Shown: positions 1-12,190 of the stretch, in pieces | Numbering within the stretch: the stretch's first letter is position 1 | Layout of the letters: each line of letters starts with the position of its first letter | Assembly: GCA_029706075.1 (NCBI GenBank) | Contig: JAINUG010000015.1 | Coordinates: forward strand, 1,893,715 to 1,957,714 | Reading direction: 5' to 3' | DNA: 64,000 nucleotides | From: Aldrovandia affinis | Lineage: Eukaryota; Chordata; Actinopteri; Notacanthiformes; Halosauridae | Made by a program: the position numbers and the translations under genes | Notes under the pieces: generated by a model | The model's input: only the letters and a program-made list of their open reading frames with translations | What the model was told of the DNA's origin: nothing | Database searches by the model: none

Positions 1-760
1 AAAATGTCTTTGTTAATTATAACTGTTAATTATAACTGCTATGAAAAGTAAAGAGTAATTTTAATATGTAAATCAGTGTTTGTCTGATGAAATGGTCAAA
101 TTGTTGAGCTCTGTGGTTTATTTTGAGAAACATGCACTTGCAAACCATGTTTGGCATACTTATTTATTTGGTCTTAATCATACTGTACATACCTCCACTT
201 AAATATGTGCCAGTGAAATGGTGAGATTTGTTTAATTTCCAGCACAGCAATAGATTCTTTTAATTGCGGAGATTGGCCTGTTTGAAATGGAAAGTGTTAA
301 GAGTGAAAATACTTAATATTTAAGTCAATTTGTATTTCCCTGTAGTCTGTTTCATTCATTTTTAACACAGAAGAAACCAATGCCTTCTAGATTTATGTTC
401 CTGATTTGTCCTGCTGAATCTTAGCAGCAAAGGGATAATTTAGAACCGTTATTTTATCTGTTACCTTATACAGTGAGTGTACACTGTCAAGCAATAAACT
501 GAAAAATGAAGGTATACAGCAAAAAAAAAACTAAATACAAACATGCCTCTGTAACCTCAGATGGTATTTCACCAGTTTTAAGATAAATGTTGGATCATTG
601 ACAAGCCAACAATTCCACGCCCTTGCCCTAAGACAGATCCTGTCACTGTTCTTCCACTCATGATCTTTTACCATAGTGTCTGGCATAAATATGGGAAAAT
701 AAGGATATATGTATTTGTGTGTATGTGTGTTTGGGGGCCAGTGAGGGGGAGCATTTGTGG

Positions 761-761
<1 letters not shown>
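1..761. other. no gene recognised; possible polyadenylation signal at 493
   Basis: AT-rich sequence with no coding pattern. An AATAAA at 493-498 followed by an A-run at 521-530 could be the 3' end of a + strand transcript or a retroposon tail, but nothing else supports it. Confidence 0.3.
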
Positions 762-810
<49 letters not shown>

Positions 811-840
811 TGTGTGTGCGTATGTGTATGATGTGTGTGT
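762..840. repeat. (TG)n microsatellite
   Basis: Near-pure TG dinucleotide array with a few interruptions (GG, CG, ATGATG). Low-complexity frames on both strands here are products of the repeat. Confidence 0.95.
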
Positions 841-1924
841 AGGAGTGAAAATAGCAGGAGTGCAAGGCCATGAGAATCTTGGCAGGTGTGTAAGACACCT
901 GTTGTTATCTGGCAAGACACATTAACAGTTTGCATTTGAGGCACTGGCTATGGTAACCACACCCTTAATTACTGCAAGTGAATAGCTTTCCTTGGCAATG
1001 CAGAGTTAGAGTGCAGTCTTTGTGTGATCCTAACTTCATCTTCTCTGTTTCTGCAGTGTTTCAGTGCACTCATGGAAACTACAAAGAATCACTCACCTGG
1101 AACTCAACTCCAGAAATATGGTCCAGAAATATGATATTGCTAGTGAGAGTTTTTCAACTTAAACCTCCAACTTAGAAACTTGCTGAAAACAAAGATCAAT
1201 TTATTAAATAACAGTCTTCAACCACCACGACTGATAGAACAACTCAGGCCCATTGCCAAATAACAAAAAAAAACCTTCTCCAAATTATATAAACTACTGC
1301 AAAAATCAGATACCACTTTCTCCCTACCAACTTCAGAATGGGAAAAAGACATAAATATCACTGCTGATATCAATTTTTAGAAAACAATATGTAGTAATAT
1401 CTTCACTATGAGTATCAACCCTTAAACACAACTCATCCAATACAAGATTATCCACCGAGTACATATCATCCAACACAAAATGTACAGAACTGGATTTATT
1501 GACGCAGACACTTGTTCGCACTGGTACCACCACCTGGTTCTGCCCACCAATCCAACTATTCTGGAAAAGGTATCACACACAAACTGTGTATACTTCTGGG
1601 TCACAGCATTTCACTCTCCCCATCCCTATGCCTTCTTGGAGACCTCTCATCATTTGAATCACCACCTAAGCATCAACAACTGATTTTGATTTTGATTGCC
1701 TTTGATTGAGATTTCTGCTTTTCTCAAATTTCTGGATATTTCAGTTAATACATGAATCCATGCTCTAATAATATGAAGAAAGAAATGCATTTGGTAAAAG
1801 CATTATTTACCAGAGCTGTAGTCGAGATTGCCTAAGCAAGTCCAATTCAAGACTGAGACCGGTGCCATTGGAGTCTGATTCAAGACAGTGACCAGAATAA
1901 TCCAAGTGTAATTTGAGACTGAGG

Positions 1925-2840
1925 GCCAGATTTACAAAAATAGTCACAGCACAAAGACGGTGGCTATTTTGTTGCGGCAATTTGTGGTCTCAAATAGTGA
2001 CACATTAAAGACCAATTTACTAAGACTGGTTCTAATTACAAAATCAAATAAATTAAATGCCCTCATTCACAATTTGCAGTAGGATACACTCATAAAAAGG
2101 GTCTGAAACAACATAGCATGCTCACATGTCCAGATCATGCCAAGAAATGGCACAGCAACCAGGCACAAGTAGCAAGGGAACAAAAAAAAGAAAGAAAGCT
2201 TCAATTTACAGATTAGGAAATAGAGGTATTGGTCAACGAGGTTAAACAATAAAATAAAAATACAATTCAGAACTGCGTTTTTATACTGACTGCTAGCCGA
2301 TGGAAAATTAGTCAATATAAATCCTGTATCCTTTCTTATAATTTTTATTTCAAGTTCTAGTAAATAATTTGTATGCTATATAGAATATATATTTTAAATT
2401 CTGATTTAGCTGTCTGTTTGTTTTGCATCACTGGGACAGTGACTAGCACCTCGAAAAGCACAAAATTGAAATACCTAGGTGATATCAGCACTCAAAATCC
2501 CTCCTGGTTTCAAGAGTTCTTAAAATTCTCATGCAAAGGGGAGAGTCGCAATTAAGGCATGCTTTAGTAAATCAGACGGAATACTTAATCGACCTAATTT
2601 ACAAAATCTCCATCCTGTTTAAGTGCATTCACTCCCTGTATACATAATATCCATGAACAAATTTAACTATTTATCTAAAAGAAAGTCGCAAAGTGACTTA
2701 ACCCCCACAAATTACATCCTATTAGCGATTTTACCCCTTGCAGCCGCTTAGTAAATCTCATGTCGATATTGCAACCTTTTTGCAACTGCTTTTGCTTTCG
2801 AAAGTCACAATCCATTAGTAAATCTTCAAAAGATTGTAAA
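1925..2840. mobile_element. possible non-autonomous DNA transposon (MITE)
   Basis: The stretch opens with GGGCCAGATTTACAA and repeatedly carries 'agtaaat' and 'gcaa' motifs near its right side (2735-2830). The GGGCCAGAT start is shared with the Harbinger-like element at 33471. I could not match a right terminal repeat, so both bounds and family are uncertain. Confidence 0.3.
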
Positions 2841-2961
2841 AGTGTGGATTTTGATAAATTAAATTGCACTATAAAATAATAATACATTTTACATAAATTA
2901 AATATAGCAAGTCTTATTACAAGCCTAATTTAGCATGTAACGTATAGCATATATAGCATGC

Positions 2962-3683
2962 ATTATCTCCCTCCACAACATCTGGAGGATCCAACCGTTC
3001 CTCTGGTGATCTCACGTCTGGACTACTGCAATTCCTTGCTGGCAGGCTTACCGGCCTGTGCCATCAAGCCACTGCAACTAGTCCAGAATGCTGCTGCATG
3101 TCTGGTGTTCAACCAACCAAGGTTCACCCACTTCACCCCTCTACTCTCCTCTCTAAACTGGCTCCCCATCGCAGCACCCATCAGATTCAAATCACTGGTG
3201 CTTGCTTTTCAAGCAGCAAGAGGTACTGCTCCCCCATACCTCTGTCACTCATCACTCCCTACACCCTAGCTCTGGCAAACTGACTGTCCCATCCCTCTGG
3301 GCGCCTGGCAGCCGCTCCTCGCGGTCTCGCCTCTTCTCTGTCCTGACCCCTCGGTGGTGGAACAACCTTCCGATCTTCCGCAAGAGACTCAAAACCCACC
3401 TTTTCAGACTCCACTACCACTGAATTCTGTACATCTAGCTAATTGTCATCACCATTGCCTACTTGCTCAACACTTTGTATCCCTGCTTACTCAATAAAAA
3501 GTGTTCCTTCCCAGTGTTACAGGTATGGTACGCAGCTGCCTACAATGATGTCTATCGCTGTATTACTGCACTGATCTCTTGGGCGAACTATGATTGTTCC
3601 TACCATGTATTTATGCACATCTTGTAAGTCACTCTGGATAAGAGCATCTGCTAAATGCTTAAAATGTAAATGTAATGTAATGC
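2962..3683 (+). mobile_element. L2 LINE, 5'-truncated 3' end
   Basis: The + frame from 2958 to 3269 encodes the C-terminal part of L2 ORF2: RLDYCNSLLAGLPACAIKPL, then LVQNAA, a tryptophan-leucine motif NWLPI, and GTAPPYL. It then changes frame, with the usual downstream peptide visible to about 3420. The 3' end (3628-3683) is the teleost L2 tail, TTGTAAGTCACTCTGGATAA and onward, closing with TGTAA-type repeats as in eel UnaL2. The reverse transcriptase core and endonuclease are absent, so it is a dead 5'-truncated copy. Confidence 0.85.
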
Positions 3684-4028
3684 ATTAGAAAACATTCAGA
3701 CAATAACTTGTTCATTAATAAAACCAAAAGAAGGGTAAGTAATTCAAATATAAAACTGTCCTATTTATAAGTACCCTTGTTAACAAGAAAACGCTTTTAT
3801 TTAAAGGAATTTATCAATCAGCATTAAAACGGCCAATTCCAGTTCAGCAGATGCTGATAATGAAATAATTAAAATAACAACCCCCAAACATTTATTAAAC
3901 ATTTGAATTAATATTTTATTCAATTTGATGAACTAAATTTTGTTCCTTGTTGAAAATGAATGACTTCTGGTTCAGGGAGGGAAAGGTAGCACCACTAGCT
4001 GCCCAGTATACTGCAGTTTGCCACAGCT

Positions 4029-6555
4029 TGAGTTCAGTTCAGTTTCAGTTCAGTTTATTTTTATTGTCATTGCACAGAGTACAACGAAATTGAGTGGCAA
4101 TCCTGACGGTTCATTTACCAATAACAAAACAGCAACACAACAGAAACAGCAGAAACAAATTAAGGTTCTAAATATAAAAATAAATAAATAAATAAAATGA
4201 AATATGAACATTTGCTGTACCTATAAAATAATAAGATATAAAAACAATATGATAACGAAAATTGTTAGCATTTACAAGTTAAAAGTTAAAAGTTAAAAGT
4301 TACTCTATTTAGTTAGCATATCTGGAAGTGAGATATTGCACTTCCAGATATTTGCACATTTGCTGAATTGCAGTGGCTCTCTATAGCAGTAGTGTAGTAC
4401 AGTTGGAAATATATACATACTAACAAAAGTGCAGTAGGAATGTAAACATCTATGCAGTGTTCTATAAGTGTAACTGTAGGTGTAGGTGTTGCAGTACTGA
4501 TAGTCAGCAGTCCGTGTCAGAGTTTGGAAGTGTTCAGTTCTCATATGGCCCTGGGGTAGAAGCTGTTCTTAAGTCTGTTTGTCCGTGATTTGATGGACCT
4601 GAAGTGTCTACCAGAGGGCAGCAGGTCAAACAGATGATGTCCAGGGTGGGATGGGTCTTTCAGTATTTTGGCTGCTCTACTGAGACAGTGAGAGCTGAAA
4701 ATGTCCTCCAAAGAGGGCAGTGAGCAGCCGATGATCTTCTGAGCAACATTAATAACCCTCTGAAGGGCTCTCCTGTCCACTGCTGAGCAGCTGGCATACC
4801 ACATAGAGATACAGTACGCCAGCACACTCTCGATGGAGCAGCGGTAGAAGGTCACCAGCAGCTTCTCCTGCAGGTTGTTTTTCCTGAGGATCCTCAGGAA
4901 GTAGAGTCACTGCTGTGCCTTCTTGACTACTGCAGTGGTGTTGGTAGTCCAGGAGAGATCATCAGAGATGTGCGTTCCCAGGAACCTGAAATCCGGGACC
5001 CTTTCCACACAGTCCCCATTGATGTATAGTGGGTTGGGGTCTGCACTGTTCTTCCGGAAGTCTATTATGAGTTATTTTGTTTTTGAGGAGTTCAGGACGA
5101 GATTGTTCTCTGAACACCACGTTGCCAGTCTTTGGACTTCCCTGACCCGACCCCTGTAGGCTGTCTCGTCTCCTTCTGAAGTAAGTCCAACCACAGTCGT
5201 GTCGTCCGCAAACTTGATGATGGTGTTGGTGGAATGGGTTGGGGCACAGTCGTGAGTGTAGAGGGCGTAGAGAAGGGGGCTCAACACACAGCCCTGTGGG
5301 GAGCCGGTGCTGAGTGTAAGGGTAGGAGAAAGGTGGGGGCCTAGTCTAACAGTCTGGTGACGGTTAGTTAGAAAGTATTTTATCCAGTGGCAAGTGGGTT
5401 GGGAAAGTCCTAGGTCAGTAAGTTTTATGACGAGTCTGCCCGGAATGATGGTGTTAAAAGCAGAGCTAAAGTCTATGAAAAGCATCCTCACATAGCTCCC
5501 CTGGTGTTCAAGGTGTGTCAATGCCATGTGAAGAGCAGTGGTGATGGCATCTTCTGTAGACCTGTTTGCTCTGTAGGCAAACTGGTATGGGTCGAAGGTG
5601 GGTGAGAGGCTGGCTTTGATGTGCTGTAGGACCAGTCTCTCGAAGCACTTCATAATGACCGGTGTGAGTGCGACCGGACGGTAGTCGTTGAGGCCGCTGA
5701 TGACAGTCTTTTTTGGCTGTGGAATGATTGTGGCAGACTTCAGGCAAGGTGGGATAATGGATTTGGAAAGGGACAGGTTGAAGATCTTTGTGAAGACCTC
5801 GGAGAGCTGGTCTGCACATTCCTCCAGCACCCTTCCTGTCACACCATCAGGGCCAGCAGCTTTCCTCGGGTTCACCGCTCTGAGCACACGCCTCACATCA
5901 TGCTCCTGCACAGTGAAGATGTGGCAGTTGGAGGCTGGTGGAGGTGTTGTGTCAGACATCGCTGCTTTCACCTCAAAGCGAGCAAAGAAACAATTAAGTT
6001 CCTCTGCCAGCGAGGCGTCCCCGTTGACAGCCGTGCGATTGCTGGACTTGTAATTGGTGATGTGCTGGATGCCCTGCCACACCCGCCGTGGGTCGTTGTT
6101 GGTGAAGTGGTTCCCAATCTTCCTCTTGTAGGCCGCTTTAGCATCCCTGATGCCTCTCTTCAGGTTGGCTCTAGCAGCGCTGTACAGCGCTGTCAAAGGA
6201 TGTCAAAGGAGGACCGGTGTTATGGTCCTCCTTTGACATCCAGGGCTTCTGATTGGGGTACACCCGGATTTGTTTGTCAACAGTGACATTGTCAACACAG
6301 TTCTGAATGTAGCAGAGTACAGTTGATGTGTACTCCTCCAAGTCCTGATCCTCAAAAATGTCCCAATTTGTCCTTCCAAAGCAATCCTGTAGCTGCGAGG
6401 AAGCTCCTTCAGGCCATATTTTAACAGTCTTTGTGGTGAGTTGAGTTTTTCTCCTGAGGGGGATATATGCTGGAGTTAGGAGTATGGATAGATGATCTGA
6501 CTGGCCTAAGTGTGGTAGCGGTGTTGACCTAAAACCGTTCTTGATGTTTGATGTT
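4029..6555 (-). mobile_element. Rex1/Babar-like non-LTR retrotransposon, 5'-truncated
   Basis: Read on the minus strand: the end of an AP-type endonuclease (6555-6243, with GQSDHLSILLTP), a reverse transcriptase frame of 374 codons (6196-5072), the thumb and C-terminal region to about 4541, and a 3' tail at 4029-4090 that resembles other fish LINE ends (AATTTCGTTGTACTCTGTGC then an AATAAA). RT motifs are intact: NPRKAAGPDGV, DYRPVALT, LFIDFSSAFNT, GSPQGCVLSPLLY and the catalytic FADD. From 6196 to 4541 a single frame is interrupted by only two stops, TAA at 5072-5074 and TGA at 4907-4909, so the copy is fairly young. Clade naming (Rex1/Babar versus other CR1-like) is from the C-terminal sequence and is less sure than the LINE call. 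Confidence 0.85.
6198..6241. repeat. perfect 18-bp inverted repeat inside the LINE
   Basis: GGATGTCAAAGGAGGACC (6198-6215), an 8-base loop, then its exact reverse complement (6224-6241). A direct repeat of TGTCAAAGGA sits at 6191-6210. It replaces the codons expected between the endonuclease end (KPWMSKE) and the start of the RT linker (ALYSAARANL), and shifts the frame. Confidence 0.9.
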
Positions 6556-6611
6556 TGAGTGGGCAAATTCAGTGAGAGAACATCATGTTTCCACAGACCA
6601 TAAATGAACAA

Positions 6612-9365
6612 AAAGAGTGAATTACTGTCATTGCATGAAATTTGACATTACATGAAGGTTGTAATGGTGGTCTATGTAAGCAGCACTCATGGATATGGGG
6701 GTCTGGGCGGAGTGCACAGGAGTGCGAGAAAAAGTGTGAAAAAATGGAGCTCAGGAAAATAGCATTTAAAAAAAGAAGAAGCAGCAGATTGTAACGTCAT
6801 ACTAAAAGTGTTTGTTTTTGTTTGCATGTTTGCATGAGCCGAACTGAGCCTGAAAGAGACGCTACAAACAGGGGAACATCAACCAGAGGAGTCTGCAGCT
6901 GAAGATTCTCTTGTGGTGTGCCACTGCTTTGGAGCCGGAGGACAGATTGTTATTCCTAGGGCACATCAACTGCAACAGAGCAATACCATTCACAAAGTCA
7001 GGGGGGTTAGTAAACAAGTCCAGGCCTGGCAAGCTTATAAGGTGAGTTTAGAATATGTGTACTGTTATTTCCATTAAACAAGCGTTCAATAGAGCACCAT
7101 TGTGTGCAGCTAATTGTAGCGATTAGCCACTATATATAACTATAGCTAACAAACTGGTTATAAGTTCATACTTATGCAAAGCACAAGTGTATGATTGTGT
7201 TTCACAGTCATTAATACACAAGCAATTAATACAAAAATACCAGAGAGTAAACTGAAGGTATTTGGGTATTCAACTCTATTCTGATGTGTTGAGACTGTGA
7301 TTTTTGTTCTGGGCACAAGTGTGTGATGTCCTTCCACAGGCACTGTACTGAAAATGTGTGTCAAAGAAGAGCCATCTTAAACACATCTGTGCAACTGCAT
7401 GTAGTCCCAGTAAAATCTGACTTCTGCCAAGCTGTCCAGAAGTTAATGCCACTGAATGAAGGAACCTTTCAGTGGTTTGATTCCATTGCAATGCCTGAGT
7501 ATGGCAGCATGCAGATCAGAAGAAAACAATTCACTGTCAGCCTGTAAATCTAGATTATCAGGGAGACTGATTTGATTTGCAAAGCAACAAGAATTAAAAT
7601 CGTGGCAAGCCCCATTTTGCATAGTGGAGCCGCCGAGACATGATGTGCCATTCACTAACATGGGCAGCAGAAGCCACGCTTCGTGCCCCACTGGACCTCC
7701 CAACAAGACAGCCAAACTCACTATGATATTATGAATTAGTTCCTGCCACTGAAGCGGCCACTGCATACCATCCTGGAGGTCCATGCCAAGCAACCGCCTC
7801 GCCTAGGAGGAAGCACGCCTCAGAAAACAAAGCACTGGGAAAACGGTACCAGATGGAGTATCTGTAAATTTTCAGACTTACACAGATTCCTGGGAATGGT
7901 GTTTTACTTGGCCACGTATCACTGTGTCTTGTACTGAAAAGGAATTACTTTGAGAAATGGCATAGTTAGACACTGATGCAGAAAATTGCACATGGCACTA
8001 CATATGTCTGTGCTCTGCATGCTCAATATTTGTTAAACATATCCAACGTCTTGGAAGAAATGTGAAAACAATTTTACTTCACCACGTTACTGAAAAAAAG
8101 AGGCACAACACTTGCTAGTACTCTTAATACACAGAAATTGTAAAATGTAAACTTAATGGAAAATGTGTGAAGAAGAACAAACCTCTCTGGCAATATTTAT
8201 GGCATACATAAGCCGATAAGAATGCCTGAAAAAAGTTAATCAATGATGTTTAATTTCCTCTGTGTTGATGGATACTGCAGGAGTTATTTCATCCAGAGAA
8301 GATCATGTATTTCTGACCTCACAATAATGAAGATGTAAAACCCGCCACAGGTCTGATTTTTCCTGAAAATACCTCATTAATTTTCCCAACCATTACTGCT
8401 TATCTGGCAAAAATAAATGCCTGCTTTTTACTCCTTTCCAAAGAGCAGCTATATTTCATAATTGATATTCTATGCTCATTTAGAAAAAAAAGGGAAACAA
8501 ATGTTCTTCAATTCTGTGATGATGAGGTCTCTCAAAGTGTGCTGAGAGAGGCTTGAGGGGGAGACACACCCATTTTACAATGCTCTGGGGGGTGAGTGCT
8601 GCTACTGCTGTGGGTTCATGCCGCTTTCAGCAGTAACACTGGGGCTGTGGGGAACAATATATCCCTTGAAGAGCATATGTTTTGCCACATTCTCAGCTGT
8701 TTGCCTGTTTATTGACTTACATGGTGAAAATTCCAACATCTCCATTTCAGTTTCCACCTCTGCCACAGTTTATGTTTGCCGTTGGCCATTAGGGACGTCC
8801 CTGCTGGACTGGAATCTGCAGCCGTGTTTGTTGTGACCACAAACCAAGTACAGGAATAGAGAAACGCACAGGTAAGATGCACTTGACCCTCACTGAGCTC
8901 TTCTTTCCCCTCTCACCCATTGGATAAGAGAGGGCTTGACCGTTGGCTCAACTGGCCTGGTGAAAAAGGATTTGGGGGTGCTGACCAAAAGTATAAATCA
9001 ATGGAAAAGAAAAAAAATGTCTGCACTCGAAAAAGATCAATTATAAGCAGTGTTTTATTTGACGGGTTTACAACACAGGGGAACAAAGGCACAAATGTTT
9101 TGGCTTGACAGCACTTCTTCAGTGTGCTTCCTTTCACTCAGTGGCATAACAGTGTTTAGCCTCCATTGACTGAGGTAAGGATGTATTACACAGATAATGT
9201 GAGTGAGGGGTGTAATTATGTTATTTAAATGAGGACAGTTGTAACATGTTTGGATTCCCAGTGCATCATTAGTGACAAGGACTGAGTTCAGTATATTCAG
9301 AATATGAATGTTTTGTACTGTATATTTGCAAGGCTGCTGACTGAGTTTCAGAACACATTTTTACA
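6612..9365. other. no recognised gene; a few weak signals
   Basis: No coding pattern recognised. A possible exon end with a strong donor (AAG|GTGAGT) lies at 7041/7042. A minus-strand frame of 116 codons at 7443-7793 has no family resemblance. A possible retroposon tail lies at 8950-9137. Confidence 0.3.
8950..9137 (-). repeat. possible retroposon 3' tail
   Basis: On the minus strand this reads CACTGAAGAAGTGCTGTCAA, then AATAAA, then a run of T and C. Stretches of the 'ctgaagaagtgct' type ending near AATAAA are common at fish retroelement 3' ends. No coding part is attached, so the family is not named. Confidence 0.3.
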
Positions 9366-10590
9366 TATTTCATTTACATTTTAAGCATTTAGCAGATGGT
9401 CTTATCCAGAGCAACAATACAACAGACATCATTGTCAACAGATGCACTCCGTACCTATAAAAGAGGGAGAGAAATATTAGTACATTTAAAAAAAAATGCA
9501 TTCAGTGGAAATGTAGTCTGAAGAGGTGGGTTTTCAGTCTCTTGTAGAAGATAGCCAGTGATTCTGCGGTCCTGACCGAGTAGAGTAGGAGGTTGTACTA
9601 CCACTGGGGGGTCAGGGCAGAGAAGAGGCAAAACTGTTAGTGGCTTCCGGGCACCCGAAGGGACGGGACAGCCAATTGGCCAGAGGAGGCAGAGCAGAGG
9701 GGTCTAGCTGGGGTGTAAGGTGTGATCAGTGTCTGGAGGTATGAGGGAGCAGTACCCCTTGGGGCCTGGTATGCCAGCACTAGTGATTTGAATTGGAGTC
9801 AGGCTGCTATAGGTAGGGGCATGCGTTTTTCACCACCTCTCTCAAGAAGCTGCAGTTCCTTTGTGATCCTTAAGGCATCACTGTAGGCACTCTATGTTCA
9901 GTAATTAGTGCCAATTACACAAATGAACATGGCCAATTATACAATTAAGTGCCAATCTGAGTGTTGGCACAAGGGCACAAGTCTATAAACTGATGCTGTT
10001 TCAGAGAGGGGAGTTTTGTCTTATGGACAAGTTTTTACACCTCTACAACAAGTCATGAAAGAGGAAATAACAAATGATCTAATGACTAAATTCAACACCC
10101 AAATATAAAATATTGTGCACCCTTTGAAAACCAGGTGTGTAGCACCATTCTGGACGAGTTGCAGTGGCTTGGTGGCGCAGGTCAGTAAGCCTAACAGCAC
10201 GGCATTACAGTAGTCCAGATCCACGAATATCAAAGCCTGAACCAGAAGCTGTGTGGCCATTTGGGTTAGGAATGGACAAATTCTCCTGATATTGTGAAGG
10301 GAGAATTGGCAGGTCTGAGTGATTGCTACAGCGTGCCCAGAGAAGCTCAACTGGTCATCCAGAGTCACTCCAACGTTCTTGGCAGACTGGGATAGAAACA
10401 CTATGGAGCCTTCCACCGTGATTGAGGCATCAATAATCAGGGAACCCTTCTTTGGGTGGAAGAGCAGCTCAGTCTTTCCCAGGTTAAGTTTCAGATGGTG
10501 GGTGGACAGCCAGGCAAAGACACACCGGAACCGGAGTTTCAGAAGGGGAGAAGGAGAGGAAGAGTTGAGTGTCATCAGCATAACAACACC
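9366..10590 (-). mobile_element. L2 LINE 3' half, interrupted
   Basis: The minus frame 10581-10021 starts in the RT just before the palm end and contains LNLGKTELLFHP and SAKNVGVTLDDQLSF, then DLDYCNAVLLGLLTCATKPL. The expected continuation resumes at about 9800 with peptide resembling FKSLVLAYQAPRGTAPSYL and runs to the L2 tail at 9366-9410. About 305 bases between (9810-10115) are foreign to L2. The copy lacks the 5' part and is inactive. Confidence 0.8.
9810..10115. other. unidentified ~305-bp insertion in the L2
   Basis: L2 coding sequence stops matching at about 10115 and resumes at about 9810. The inserted DNA is AT-rich, with several 'aattacac/aattatac' motifs near 9900-9950. I saw no clear terminal inverted repeats, A-tail or target duplication. 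Confidence 0.45.
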
Positions 10591-11306
10591 CGTGAGACAG
10601 TGCCTGGCTGCTGCTCACGGCTCCCTGCTGAGGGCAGCAGGAGGATCCTGATCCCACGCTTGAGAGCTCTCATTCTCTCAGCAAAGGCCCACTTGCTCAC
10701 CACCAATCTGGAGGGGTGCAAGCCCATCTGCAAGATGTTCTCCCCTCAGCCAGTCAGCTCCACTTGAACCCTGTACCTCCCCCTCCACTGGCAGTAAACT
10801 CAGTCAGCATTTCATATCTAGTTAAAGCATTTCCTATCTGTTTCCACTGACAATACAAAACAATGCTTGTATGTCATGCAAGCTTGTCTTTCATGCAGTC
10901 AGTTAGACGGACCAGGAAAACAAGACAATTGTTTTCCCAGGCTCTGACAATTTCCTTGGTTTTGATTTCACATGTAAATAAAATGTGTCACTTCTAATCA
11001 GATATGAAACAGGGAAAATACATACAATACATTGAATTGAATAACCAAGCAGGGTGAAGATTGAATAATTTTGGCAAATTATCTTTAAATTGTTAACATG
11101 TACACACCATTGTTAATTAGACATATAGATAAGTGATATTACATTTAACTGGCCTCCACAAAAAAAGTTTGATTGGCCACTGATGAAGGAAATATTGAGC
11201 TACTATATTTGATTTGTAATATATTAATATGGCTTGTTCCAACTATACTTAATGTGCTTCCATTTCATGAAGCATTTTATGTAAATAGGTTTTGTTAAGA
11301 CAATTA

Positions 11307-12190
11307 TTAAGAAAATGATTTATGCACTGTTATCAACAGGGTTGAAACAATGGTGCTAAAAATTATATGGCAGAAATTGTGGATATTTTTCAAATTAAAA
11401 GTCTTGAAGCCTAAAAATGTGTGCAGGAAAAAGACAAAATGAGTCAGAAAGGTTACAGTGGTGACTTTGTAAGGAGCTCCTGTTAGAAATCTGAGAATGC
11501 TATCAATTAAAACATCAGGCCTCACAAGATTGCAGATCCCTGATTTAAAATTGGGAGAATAGTCCTCTGTATTGTGTAAGGTGTGTGTTTTCAGAGTGGA
11601 CAAAGAAAGCTGTTTTGCAATACAAAAAACCCAGCCTATGTCTAATTTTGTCCAGCCAAATACCTAGGTATTTGAAGATAGTGACTTGCTCTGGCTCTGA
11701 CCCATCATAAGTAGTGATTTTTGAGGGGGATGCAAAAAAAATTCTGTACAACTGCATACACTTAATTTTGCTAGTATCCAACACTAGGTAGAGGGCAGAA
11801 AATGCCTGGGGGCTGTTGTTGCAAGGCAGCCATTGCTGAATTAAGAAAGGATCTGAATCAAGTACAAAACTGTATCGGCATAGGGGTGAATAAAGGTTAT
11901 TCCTGCCGCCTACCCCACATTGTTAATCCACATGGAGAAGTGTGCAGGGCCTAATATGGAACTTTGTGACGGGCAGCGGTTGAGAGTGAACATTTTCACA
12001 TTTGCCAAACTGAACTTCAAATTCAGAATCCATTAATTACATTCCTATATAAGACCGATGTTACTTGGCTTAGTTAAGAGTGGTCCACTGTGTGGAATGC
12101 CTTAGCTCAGCTTGTAAAGATGGCAGCACAGATATGTTTAATGTCAAGGGCCTTAGACATGTCTTTAAGGACCTTCATGATAACAGACGC
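11307..12190 (-). mobile_element. eroded LINE reverse transcriptase
   Basis: On the minus strand, peptide pieces follow in RT order: a PQGSILGP-like motif (near 11960), a YADD-derived YADTVLY (near 11880), then SKIKCMQL, FKYLGIWLDK and LGFLYCKTAF (11784-11600). This is the palm-to-thumb part of a fish LINE other than the L2 and Rex1-like copies here. Several frame changes and stops show it is old. Clade not resolved (L1/Tx1-like is possible). Confidence 0.6.

Noticed and set aside
531-944. Histidine/threonine and cysteine/valine frames over the TG array, up to 137 codons
   Set aside because: They are translations of a dinucleotide repeat in several frames at once.
7443-7793. 116-codon minus-strand frame
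   Set aside because: No family resemblance; codon pattern and context look random.
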